Assembly: GCA_018821745.1 (NCBI GenBank)
Contig: JAHJLU010000102.1
Coordinates: 1 to 9,764, forward strand
Direction: 5' to 3'
Source: Myxococcota bacterium
Lineage (GTDB): Bacteria; Myxococcota_A; Polyangia; HGW-17
DNA: 9,764 nt
In this document: piece by piece, positions 1 to 6,315 of the stretch
How the letters are laid out: every line of letters begins with the position of its first letter
Position numbering within the stretch: position 1 is the first letter of the stretch
Program-made: the position numbers and the translations under genes
Notes under the pieces: model-generated
Told to the model about the DNA's origin: nothing
Seen by the model: only the letters and a program-made list of their open reading frames with translations
Databases searched by the model: none

Positions 1-662
1 CAATACCCGGCGACGATTGGGATGGCCATGCCATGGGCGACAAGCTTGCTGACTCCGATGATGAAGTCTCCCGATGAAACTTTATCGAAGACGAAGAAGA
101 GGTTGTAGTTCACGCCGAAGGAGGTGTGGGCCATGAAGGCTCCCGCCAGGATTACCACGACCATGGCGAAGAGTCCCAGGGCCAGGGTCATCACGGTGGA
201 GGCGATGAGCCGCGGGACTATGAGATAGTCAATGGGGTCTACTCCGGTCATGCGGAGGGCGTCAACCTGCTCTGTTACAACCATGGAGCCAATCTCCGCG
301 GCAATTCCAGCGCCAATCCGCGTGGCAAGCATCATGGCCGTAAGGATGGGGACAAAGGCGTGGATCATCCCCTTGATGAATTCAGGCCCCACCTGGCTCT
401 GGTCTCCGGTCACCTTGTTGATCTGGAGGCACACCTGGAACACCAGCACCATGCCAAGCGCCCCCAGGGTGACGGTCACAAAGACCAGGCTGCGGTTTCC
501 CATCTGGTACATCTGATGCAGGACCTCACCTTTGGCGCGCCCCCGAAAATGGAAAATGCCCCTGAAGCTTCTGACAGTGATGCCGGCGAGGGTAATGGCC
601 GCGGTCACCATGCCCAGGACGAAAGCACCGATATTTGCCAGGAAGTCAGCCAGGCGTTTCAT
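1..662 (-). CDS. mlaE: MlaE-family ABC lipid transporter permease, second copy (3' end cut by window edge)
   Basis: This is the membrane permease of a phospholipid ABC transporter of the Mla/Ttg2 type, acting in the inner membrane with an MlaF ATPase. The 220 visible residues begin MKRLADFLANIGAF and hold several hydrophobic segments. The family signature EQVDALRMTGVDP lies at about residues 131-143, followed by YLIVPRL, and a preceding ATRIGAGIAAEIGSM stretch is also typical. The reading frame runs off base 1, so the last few tens of residues are missing; the family is usually about 250-270 residues. The ATG start is supported by AAGGA six to seven bases upstream and by an 11-base gap after the preceding permease gene. 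It is a clear paralogue of that neighbour but far from identical, which suggests a heterodimeric permease (inference). The MCE/MlaD subunit would be expected beyond the left edge. Confidence 0.93.
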   Translation of the reverse strand, partial: MKRLADFLANIGAFVLGMVTAAITLAGITVRSFRGIFHFRGRAKGEVLHQMYQMGNRSLVFVTVTLGALGMVLVFQVCLQINKVTGDQSQVGPEFIKGMIHAFVPILTAMMLATRIGAGIAAEIGSMVVTEQVDALRMTGVDPIDYLIVPRLIASTVMTLALGLFAMVVVILAGAFMAHTSFGVNYNLFFVFDKVSSGDFIIGVSKLVAHGMAIPIVAGY

Positions 663-673
663 GAAGCATCCTT

Positions 674-1447
674 TCAGGAGAGGGTGTAGGTAATAATATA
701 ATCGGAAAGCACAATGCCCAGCGCCGCAGCCACGACGGAATTATTCACTGCCCTGCCCACACCCACGGCGCCGCCCTTCACCGAGATGCCGAACCAGCAT
801 GAGGTGAGGGACACGATGAACCCGAATACCGCAGCCTTCACCAGCCCATGGGTGAGATCCGCGATATGGAGATTCTGGGAGAAGGAGGTCCAGAAGGCGG
901 CGAAGCTCACATCAGCCAGGACGGAACCGAAGAGCGCGGCGCCGGCAATCGCGACGATATCGCCCAGGATTGTCAGCAGAAAGAGCATGATAATCATGGC
1001 CAGGACGCGGGGTACGATAAGATAGTTCACGGGATCAATGGCCAGCGCCCGGAGCCCGTCAATTTGCTCTGTTATCACCATGGTGCCCAGCTCAGCAGTG
1101 TTATTGGAGCCCACACGGCCGCTGAACATGAGCCCCAGGAGGATGGGCCCCACCTCCCGGAATACAGCGTACCCGGCACCCCATCCAACGAGGCTTGTAG
1201 CACCGAATTTTTTAACGAAAACGGCGCTCTGGATGACCATAATGCCCCCGGTAAAAAACGCGGTGAGGATAATGATGGGGACGGAACGCACTCCCATTTT
1301 ATACAGGTTGCGCCACAGCTCGTCACGGTCAAAGCGGGGAGGGATGAGGGCCACGAGTACCTTGAACAGCAGGTGGATTACCCCTCCCACCTCGTGGGCA
1401 ATGAGGAGAAAGCTCTCTCCCAGTCTTGCAAGGAGATTCCCTGTCAC
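674..1447 (-). CDS. mlaE: MlaE-family ABC lipid transporter permease, first copy
   Basis: This 257-residue inner-membrane permease belongs to the MlaE/YrbE family, which moves phospholipids between the inner membrane and periplasmic carriers. It has the family layout: an N-terminal amphipathic part, then hydrophobic segments at roughly residues 55-75, 95-110, 148-172 and 200-220. The conserved cytoplasmic loop motif EQIDGLRALAIDP is at residues 127-139, preceded by SGRVGSNNTAELGTM. The start is a GTG that overlaps the mlaF stop by four bases (GTGA), with GAGGGG a few bases upstream, so translational coupling is likely. The normally small residues before AELGT read Ser-Asn-Asn here, which is unusual. 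Its ATPase partner is the gene just upstream, and a second permease follows 11 bases downstream. Confidence 0.95.
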   Translation of the reverse strand: MTGNLLARLGESFLLIAHEVGGVIHLLFKVLVALIPPRFDRDELWRNLYKMGVRSVPIIILTAFFTGGIMVIQSAVFVKKFGATSLVGWGAGYAVFREVGPILLGLMFSGRVGSNNTAELGTMVITEQIDGLRALAIDPVNYLIVPRVLAMIIMLFLLTILGDIVAIAGAALFGSVLADVSFAAFWTSFSQNLHIADLTHGLVKAAVFGFIVSLTSCWFGISVKGGAVGVGRAVNNSVVAAALGIVLSDYIITYTLS

Positions 1448-2184
1448 AGCGGCCCCTCTTCCAGTCCCCTGATGAACTGATGGACCAGAGGGTCGCCGCA
1501 GTCGGTCAACTCGGACAGCGGGCCCTGAAAAAGAAATCGCCCCTCGTGGATGAGCATCATGTTTTTCACGAAAGTGGAGAGCCCCTCGATGTCCGACGAG
1601 ATAGCCAGGACGGTGGCACCGGTTTCCTGACGGATCTTTTCCAGAAGATCATATATTTTCGATGTTGTAACTGGATCGAGGCCCGCGGTCGGCTCGTCAT
1701 AGATGACCAGCGGGGCGTCGGTCATGGTGGCCCTGGCGATTCCCACTCGTTTTTTCATGCCCCCGGATAATTCTGCCGGCCACTTGTCCTCACTCCCCAG
1801 CAGGCCGACCTCCTGGAGGCGCATTAGGGAACGCTCCCTCAGGGTGTCCTGGCTGAGTTCGGGGCGAAGTCTGGCCAGTGGAAAGGCAACATTCTCCCAC
1901 ACACGCATAAAATCAAACAATGCGTTGTTCTGAAAGAGCATGCCGATTTTTCGGCGCACGGGTACCATAGACGGCTCGCTCAGCCCTACAATCTCTGTGC
2001 CGTCGATGATGATGGAGCCTCTGTCCGGGCGGAAGAGTCCGCACAAGGTTTTTACAAAGAGGGACTTGCCCCCTCCCGGGGGACCGATAATCCCCCAGAC
2101 GGAACCGCTCTCCACGTGCAGGTCCATCCCCTGGAGGAGAGGCCGGCCCCCTATGGTGAGATGGAGGTTTGAGACATGGATCAT
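1444..2184 (-). CDS. mlaF: MlaF-like ABC transporter ATPase with non-canonical switch residue
   Basis: This 246-residue ABC ATPase powers the adjacent MlaE permeases. Walker A is GPPGGGKS at residues 34-41, the Q-loop Gln is in MLFQN near 85, the signature is LSGGM at 139-143, and Walker B is LVIYDEP with catalytic Glu164, followed by the D-loop AGLD. The H-loop reads ISSD: Ser197 (bases 1594-1596) stands where nearly all ABC ATPases have His. I chose the ATG at 2184 because it overlaps the stop of the upstream lipoprotein gene by four bases (ATGA) and has AGAGGA at good spacing. A GTG five codons upstream is the alternative. Apart from the switch residue all motifs look intact, so the protein is probably a working or slow ATPase rather than a pseudogene. 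Confidence 0.94.
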   Translation of the reverse strand: MIHVSNLHLTIGGRPLLQGMDLHVESGSVWGIIGPPGGGKSLFVKTLCGLFRPDRGSIIIDGTEIVGLSEPSMVPVRRKIGMLFQNNALFDFMRVWENVAFPLARLRPELSQDTLRERSLMRLQEVGLLGSEDKWPAELSGGMKKRVGIARATMTDAPLVIYDEPTAGLDPVTTSKIYDLLEKIRQETGATVLAISSDIEGLSTFVKNMMLIHEGRFLFQGPLSELTDCGDPLVHQFIRGLEEGPL

Positions 2185-3212
2185 GGCTTCCTCTCGCACC
2201 GGGTGCGAAGGCGTCGCACTGTCGGGTAATGTCGGGAACGCTTGTATTTCTTGAGGAAAGAGGCCATGGCGCTGCAGGCCAGGGATGTTTTTTGTGCGTG
2301 AATAGCGGCCATGACTGCCTTGTAGTGGGCGTCATCACGCAGCCGGGACGTTGGAAATTCTTTGGGAAGGCCCAGTAGCATGGAGAAACCTTTGCTGAAG
2401 TTTCCGTTTTCGATGTGGAGTGATGCACACAGGAGCCAGGCATCATCCATGAGCTGGGAGTTATATTCACCGAAAAACCATGAGCTGCTCCTGGCTTTGA
2501 GGAAGGTGGAGAGCAGAGAGATGGCCTCTTTTATTCGTCCAAGGCGATGGAGGACCTTGCTCCCGTCATATATGGCATCATCCCTCAGAGATGAGTTGGG
2601 GTGGGATTTGAGCAGCAAATCGAAACTGACCCAGGCAGCCTGGGCATAAGTGACGGATTTCCCGAAAAGGACAAGGTTGCCCTTTCCCTCCTCGGCTGAA
2701 AGCCGTTTCCCCAGCCTGTATAGGATATTGTCCGCGAGGTTGGTCTTCTTCAGTCTCATATATAAGGCTGAAAGCTGGTGGGAAAACTGCTCGATTCCCT
2801 TTCGCTCCAGCAGCGGGAGATACAACAACAGTGAATCTTCAGCGGCGACGGTGTCGGGATAATGAATAATAATCGGCATGAGGCAGGAGTTGTATTTGCC
2901 CCAGTGCTTGCAAAGCAGGTACAGGGCTCGCCCCCGTGTTCTCGGCGTGCTCTGTTTATCGGCAACGATTTTCCCCAGGGTGGCCCGGGCGTTTTTGTTA
3001 TCGCGTATCTCAAGATAGAGGCGAGCCGCTCGCAGCAATGCCTCGCTCCGATGAATCCCCTTTTTCCCCAGGGCCTTTTTCTGATAGCCCAGGGCCGCCT
3101 TCATTTTTTCAGATTCCGTGATATAGGTATTCAGTGTGGGACGTTTTTTTTTGGTGCAACCTATTGGCAGAAGCATCAGAATCAGCAGCAGATAAAATGA
3201 TGGACCTCCCAT
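2181..3212 (-). CDS. TPR-type periplasmic/outer-membrane lipoprotein
   Basis: This 343-residue protein has a hydrophobic N-terminus ending in LLPIGC, so Cys19 is the likely lipidation site, followed by a basic TKKKRP stretch. The mature part is almost all alpha-helical and built of helix-turn-helix units resembling tetratricopeptide repeats. Examples are ALLRAARLYLEIRDNKNARA near residue 60, HPNSSLRDDAIYDGSKVL near 210 and the related FPTSRLRDDAHYKAVMAA near 295. The layout resembles BamD or YbgF-type repeat lipoproteins, but I see no specific family. The start is fixed by an in-frame stop two codons upstream, with GAGGA of the previous gene's last codons as ribosome-binding site. The signal peptide is odd: no Lys or Arg precedes the hydrophobic core. 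It lies between the Etf-like pair and mlaF, so a role in envelope lipid traffic is plausible but inferred. Confidence 0.82.
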   Translation of the reverse strand: MGGPSFYLLLILMLLPIGCTKKKRPTLNTYITESEKMKAALGYQKKALGKKGIHRSEALLRAARLYLEIRDNKNARATLGKIVADKQSTPRTRGRALYLLCKHWGKYNSCLMPIIIHYPDTVAAEDSLLLYLPLLERKGIEQFSHQLSALYMRLKKTNLADNILYRLGKRLSAEEGKGNLVLFGKSVTYAQAAWVSFDLLLKSHPNSSLRDDAIYDGSKVLHRLGRIKEAISLLSTFLKARSSSWFFGEYNSQLMDDAWLLCASLHIENGNFSKGFSMLLGLPKEFPTSRLRDDAHYKAVMAAIHAQKTSLACSAMASFLKKYKRSRHYPTVRRLRTRCERKP

Positions 3213-3215
3213 GGA

Positions 3216-3896
3216 TTAGTCCTCAAACAGCCATTGAATCGCTTCCTCGTCGGAGTGTATAAGGGGTGAAGTCTGGGTAGGAATCACTTCGGGCGTTGGG
3301 GCCATTTCTGCGCGGGCAAAGACCAGGAGCTTGTCTTTGCCCATGGATTCCACAGAAAAATCAACGGGGACAATTACTTCTTCCCTGTTGCCGAAGGAGG
3401 AGAGTGGGATTGGAGAGGAGGAGACAGCCAGTACCATGGGGTTGAACGCTATCTGGGCCAAAATACCCCCGATGGTTGGCCGTACTACATAGATCTCACG
3501 ATTGTTGAATACTTCCATGGAAGTGACAGAGGCGACATAGGGCCATTGAAGATTGGAGGCCAGCGCACCTGGAAGGAGCGGGAAGACACCGCTGTCCGCC
3601 GGAGAGATGACCGACTGACTGCTGTTTGACATGATGTACTGCTCAACGAAGGAGATGAGATCGTAGGTGTCGATGTTTTCGGGGAGATCGCGGTCAAGCC
3701 GGTGAATATCAGCGAAAGGCAGCTTGGTTACGTAATCGGGGATCTCCCCTTTCCCGAAAAACAGCGGAGTGACATCAAGCCCAAGTTTTTCTCCGAGGAA
3801 CAGCGCTGAAGAAAAGACCGGATCGTAAATGGATCTCCAGCGTTGCAAGGGTATGGCATTGTTCAGTGAGCATAGAACGGTGATGCCGATACTCAT
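3216..3896 (-). CDS. EtfB/FixA-like protein, AMP-binding motif degenerate
   Basis: This 226-residue soluble protein shows the overall pattern of the electron-transfer flavoprotein beta subunit: an N-terminal ITVLCSLNNAIP strand (compare ILVCIKQVPDT in EtfB), a Rossmann-like middle, and a part near residues 98-165 that follows EtfB order. There ADSGVFPLLPGALASNLQWP lines up with the DGDTxQVGPxLAxxLGWP segment, and VRPTIGGILAQIAFNPMVLAV follows. The AMP-binding DGDT-Q motif is lost. The C-terminal 45 residues are Pro/Thr-rich and unlike EtfB. The ATG at 3896 shares one base with the stop of the EtfA-like gene (TGATG); a TTG one codon upstream is possible. The assignment rests on my reading of motif order, and the pairing with an EtfA-like neighbour strengthens it. 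An electron-carrier role is doubtful. Confidence 0.72.
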   Translation of the reverse strand: MSIGITVLCSLNNAIPLQRWRSIYDPVFSSALFLGEKLGLDVTPLFFGKGEIPDYVTKLPFADIHRLDRDLPENIDTYDLISFVEQYIMSNSSQSVISPADSGVFPLLPGALASNLQWPYVASVTSMEVFNNREIYVVRPTIGGILAQIAFNPMVLAVSSSPIPLSSFGNREEVIVPVDFSVESMGKDKLLVFARAEMAPTPEVIPTQTSPLIHSDEEAIQWLFED

Positions 3897-4852
3897 CAAT
3901 ACATACTCTCTTCCAGCGCCCTGATGGAATCAAGAGGAGTACCCGTGAGGGTGACGCTGCGCAAAATATCACCGGGAACATCTGCCTCGCAGTCGATGAG
4001 GAGGTATTTGTCTTCAAAGGAGGAGAAGCGGATTATTTCGTCCATGTCCCTGGCGGTGAGACCAAAGAGGAGGATTCGTTTCCTGCCCGATTTCCGGGCC
4101 CTTGAGTTGAAAAGTGGGATCCCCTGGTGTTCCATTGACCCGACGAGATCAGGGGCCGCAAGGAGTGTCCACTCCTTAAGCCGGGCCATGGAAACCATCT
4201 CATTGAGATATGGTGCCGCTTTGCCACCGGCAACGACCAGCGCTCCTTCCCCGTGATAGTGGTGGTGCTTAACCATATAGAAATCACGCTGGAAATGGGT
4301 GATGTCGTTTTTGACGGCGATGATCTCCAGCTCGTTGAAATCGTGAGGCATGGTCTCCGGTTCGCCCCGAACGATGGCGACAACCGGCTGCTCAAGCTCA
4401 TCCTCGTCGAGAATCACCTGATGGCCCATGAGATGATCGATAACCGTGAGGACCACAGTCTCATTAATGGTGACCTGGTAGTCTCTGGCGAAGATTGCCC
4501 GAATTTTCGAACTCACATAGGAGGCGAGCTCCAGGGCTGCAGGCGAGTCCCCGAAGAGAAACAGGTTTGGGGGATATTTTTCCGTGATTTTGGCCAGCAC
4601 TTGACCGTCGGTAGCGACCCGGGGCGGGCCGTCATTGACCGGAGAGGAGGCAACAATGAGGCGGTCTGTTTTATATGCCGCAATTTGATAGAGAAGATCT
4701 TGATTAGACTCGGAAATCTCTTTGACCGAGAGAATAGAGTAGAGAGTGGCGCCCAGCTCAGAGGCCAGCTTCCTGCCCATTTCAAGTGCACGAAGACACG
4801 TGGGGATAATTCTTCCCTCGTGGGTCTCCATGTATACGAGAATATTGGCCAC
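3896..4852 (-). CDS. EtfA/FixB-like protein with degenerate FAD-binding domain
   Basis: This 318-residue protein has the length and layout of the electron-transfer flavoprotein alpha subunit. The N-terminus NILVYMETHEGRIIPTCLRA matches EtfA/FixB (NxLVxAExxxGxxxxxxLEA). LFLFGDSPAALELASYVSSK at about 97-116 matches the GxxxxGRDLAxxLAA stretch, and ALVVAGGKAA near 204 matches VVSGGRG at the start of the FAD domain. The residues that bind FAD in EtfA are missing: the SRxxVD segment reads APDLVGSM, GQTGK reads RARKSGRK, and GISGAIQHLAG reads GLTARDMDEII. A His-rich HHHYHGEG segment lies at 196-203. The start is GTG, supported by AGGAAGGG seven bases upstream that overlaps the previous stop. It overlaps the EtfB-like gene by one base. 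Family membership is fairly secure; binding FAD is unlikely, and its present function is unknown. Confidence 0.78.
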   Translation of the reverse strand: MANILVYMETHEGRIIPTCLRALEMGRKLASELGATLYSILSVKEISESNQDLLYQIAAYKTDRLIVASSPVNDGPPRVATDGQVLAKITEKYPPNLFLFGDSPAALELASYVSSKIRAIFARDYQVTINETVVLTVIDHLMGHQVILDEDELEQPVVAIVRGEPETMPHDFNELEIIAVKNDITHFQRDFYMVKHHHYHGEGALVVAGGKAAPYLNEMVSMARLKEWTLLAAPDLVGSMEHQGIPLFNSRARKSGRKRILLFGLTARDMDEIIRFSSFEDKYLLIDCEADVPGDILRSVTLTGTPLDSIRALEESMY

Positions 4853-4864
4853 GTAGTTCCCTTC

Positions 4865-5377
4865 CTAATCGATTCCGTACTTGGATTTGATCCGCTTCTC
4901 CATCTCCCGGTATTCCACGTCCCACGTCCCGGTTCCCTCTTCCAGATTTTTGATGCGCTTGCGGACCTCTGCGTCAATGGCGTCATCGATGCTCAGGTGC
5001 TTCTGGAGAATAGGTTCAATTTTTGTACGAAGGATATAGTCTTCGGAAAAAATTTCATCGACGTTGTTGGACTGCAGGAACAATTCCACCATCTGGTTGC
5101 AGATGTAACGGATACCGTCATCACCGAACTGGAACCCCTTCTCATCGGCGATGGTTTTTTTCAGCCTTCCCAGGTTGGAATAGGGCAGTTTTGCCGACTC
5201 AAGGCGGGCTTTGGCCAGTTCCGTGATCTCGCTGTTCATCCGCACATATTCCAGTAACACTGATTCAGCGTCGAGCTGTGCTTCCTTGGGGGCATCACAG
5301 ACGATGTCGCCATCTTTACAAAGTTGGGTAATAATATCTTCTGCTATATTGGGGATTTTTTCTTTGTACAGTCTCAT
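4865..5377 (-). CDS. DUF507-family protein
   Basis: This 170-residue, charged, probably cytoplasmic protein begins MRLYKEKIPNIAEDIITQLC, typical of the DUF507 family (function unknown, found in deltaproteobacterial and Aquifex-type genomes). It has no signal peptide or membrane segment. It seems to hold two similar halves of about 85 residues: each has a helix resembling IAEDIITQLCKDGDI or IRYICNQMVELFLQSNNV, then a stretch rich in Asp/Glu and ending in a basic helix. The C-terminus is WDVEYREMEKRIKSKYGID. The ATG has AAAGGG about six bases upstream. The gene begins 30 bases after infC and ends 12 bases before the EtfA-like gene, so it is probably cotranscribed with both. I assign the family from the N-terminal pattern and can say nothing firm about function. 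Confidence 0.75.
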   Translation of the reverse strand: MRLYKEKIPNIAEDIITQLCKDGDIVCDAPKEAQLDAESVLLEYVRMNSEITELAKARLESAKLPYSNLGRLKKTIADEKGFQFGDDGIRYICNQMVELFLQSNNVDEIFSEDYILRTKIEPILQKHLSIDDAIDAEVRKRIKNLEEGTGTWDVEYREMEKRIKSKYGID

Positions 5378-5407
5378 TTTTTCCCTTTGAACAGAGGGTG
5401 TGCCTCA

Positions 5408-6061
5408 TTACTCGGTATCTTTTTCGAGCTCTGGTACCACGGGCGGTTCCGTGATGGCATTCACGGTGTCAACTTCTGGAGCAGGTCCACTTGACACCAC
5501 GGGTTTTTTCGGTTTTTTCGCAGAAGGGGGGGGGCCTAAAAGCATTGCGACTGCACGCCCCTCGCGGTTTGGTTTCTGCTCGATTTCACACTCATCACCG
5601 AGGAGCTCGATGACCTTGGCGAGGACGTCGAAACCAAAGTCCGGATGGACGATTTCCCTGCCACGAAACACAACAACTACACGGATCTTATCGCCATTAG
5701 CCAGAAATTTCCTGATATGATTCAACTTGTAATCCATATCGTGGGTGTCTGTTTTGGGCCTGAATTTGATCTCCTTCACGGTGACGTGGGAAGCATTTTG
5801 GCGCTTTTGTTTATCCTGCTTTGATTTTTCGTATTTGAACCGGCCGTAATCCATGATCTTGCATACCGGAGGAACTGCCTTGGGGCTGACTTCCACCAGG
5901 TCAAGGCCGAGGGAGATGGCCTGTTCCAGGGCATCTCGAGTGTTCATGATGCCAAGTTGCGTGCCCTCATGTCCAATAACTCGGACTTCGGGAACTCGAA
6001 TTCGACGGTTGATTCTGTACTGGTCACTTTTGGTCTGCTGACCTTTCGCGATCTGTTTGAT
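5408..6061 (-). CDS. infC: Translation initiation factor IF-3, with ATC start codon and C-terminal tail
   Basis: IF-3 binds the 30S ribosomal subunit, checks start-codon choice and prevents premature 50S joining. The N-terminal part reads YRINRRIRVPEVRVIGHEG and LGLDLVEVSPKA, then PPVCKIMDYGRFKYE; the C-terminal domain follows with KEIKFRP, HDMDYKLNHIRKFL and VVFRGREIVHPDFG. All are family landmarks. The conserved N-terminus begins well before the first in-frame ATG (5947). The only well-placed start is ATC at 6061-6059, five bases after a strong GGAGGT, giving 217 residues. Rare starts such as ATT and ATC are typical of infC and let IF-3 repress its own synthesis. After the usual end (about residue 176) comes a tail of about 40 residues, Lys/Pro-rich and then acidic, entered through a run of nine C bases. 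rpmI and rplT, the usual downstream partners, are absent. Confidence 0.95.
   Translation of the reverse strand: MKQIAKGQQTKSDQYRINRRIRVPEVRVIGHEGTQLGIMNTRDALEQAISLGLDLVEVSPKAVPPVCKIMDYGRFKYEKSKQDKQKRQNASHVTVKEIKFRPKTDTHDMDYKLNHIRKFLANGDKIRVVVVFRGREIVHPDFGFDVLAKVIELLGDECEIEQKPNREGRAVAMLLGPPPSAKKPKKPVVSSGPAPEVDTVNAITEPPVVPELEKDTE
5526..5534 (-). repeat. Nine-base poly-C tract inside infC
   Basis: On the coding strand nine C bases encode part of Gly-Pro-Pro-Pro at the junction of the IF-3 core and its C-terminal tail. Two A6 runs follow within 25 bases. A one-base slip would leave the core intact and replace the tail. Confidence 0.85.
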
Positions 6062-6066
6062 TTTAC

Positions 6067-6074
6067 ACCTCCCC
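6067..6074 (-). promoter_or_regulatory. infC ribosome-binding site deciding an ATC start
   Basis: On the minus strand GGGGAGGT ends five bases before ATC at 6061-6059. No ATG, GTG or TTG lies in the infC frame at a usable distance from it, and the next in-frame ATG would remove about 38 conserved residues. This site therefore fixes the IF-3 start. Its first G also closes the hairpin at 6074-6094. Confidence 0.85.
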
Positions 6075-6094
6075 GGGAGAGCGACTCTCTCCCG
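6074..6094 (-). promoter_or_regulatory. Perfect 8-bp hairpin abutting the infC ribosome-binding site
   Basis: The minus strand reads CGGGAGAG, loop AGTCG, CTCTCCCG: eight base pairs with a five-base loop. Its 3' arm runs directly into the Shine-Dalgarno GGGGAGGT. A structure at this spot would affect ribosome loading on infC. The arms share the GGGAGAG/CTCTCCC words with the hairpin at 6123-6145. Confidence 0.6.
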
Positions 6095-6122
6095 CTTAAC
6101 AGGGTTTTCTTCCCTGCGGCCT

Positions 6123-6145
6123 CACTCTCCCTCCATGGGAGAGTG
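6123..6145 (-). promoter_or_regulatory. Perfect 9-bp hairpin in the infC leader
   Basis: The minus strand reads CACTCTCCC, loop ATGGA, GGGAGAGTG: nine base pairs with a five-base loop. No T-run follows, so it is not a simple terminator. It lies about 60 bases upstream of the infC start and shares complementary words with the hairpin at 6074-6094, allowing alternative folding. Confidence 0.55.
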
Positions 6146-6200
6146 GCCATGATACGAAAACGCTCCCCGCGAGAGGAGCACAACAAGTGTGTCTATGCCT

Positions 6201-6232
6201 CGATTCAGGCCAGGGCTGTGTGACCTGAATCG
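6201..6232 (-). repeat. 9-bp perfect inverted repeat in the infC leader
   Basis: The arms CGATTCAGG (6201-6209) and CCTGAATCG (6224-6232) are perfectly complementary, separated by 14 bases. It could be an RNA hairpin early in the infC leader or a binding site for a dimeric regulator. No T-run follows on either strand, so a terminator is unlikely. Confidence 0.5.
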
Positions 6233-6315
6233 TGCGCTGTGGGCCCGTCCAGCGGCAAAATTCACGGGTCACGGGTTCCCAACGGATTGCTCAGTGAGAA
6301 CCGGGACCTCAACGG

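Noticed and set aside
126..689. A plus-strand open frame of 187 codons
   Set aside because: It is antisense to the second mlaE gene, and its His/Gly/Asp-rich product is typical of a shadow frame of a membrane protein.
848..1480. A plus-strand open frame of 210 codons
   Set aside because: It is antisense to the first mlaE gene, with the same His/Asp/Gly-rich shadow composition and no start signal.
4253..5257. A 334-codon open frame on the plus strand
   Set aside because: It lies fully antisense to the DUF507 and EtfA-like genes, has no ribosome-binding site and its product looks like a mirror of codon bias on the other strand.
5944..6186. A leader open reading frame overlapping infC in another frame
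   Set aside because: It needs a TTG start or an ATG at 6150 whose nearest GGGGAG is about 12 bases away. The product is Arg/Ser-rich and spans the leader hairpins, so chance is more likely.
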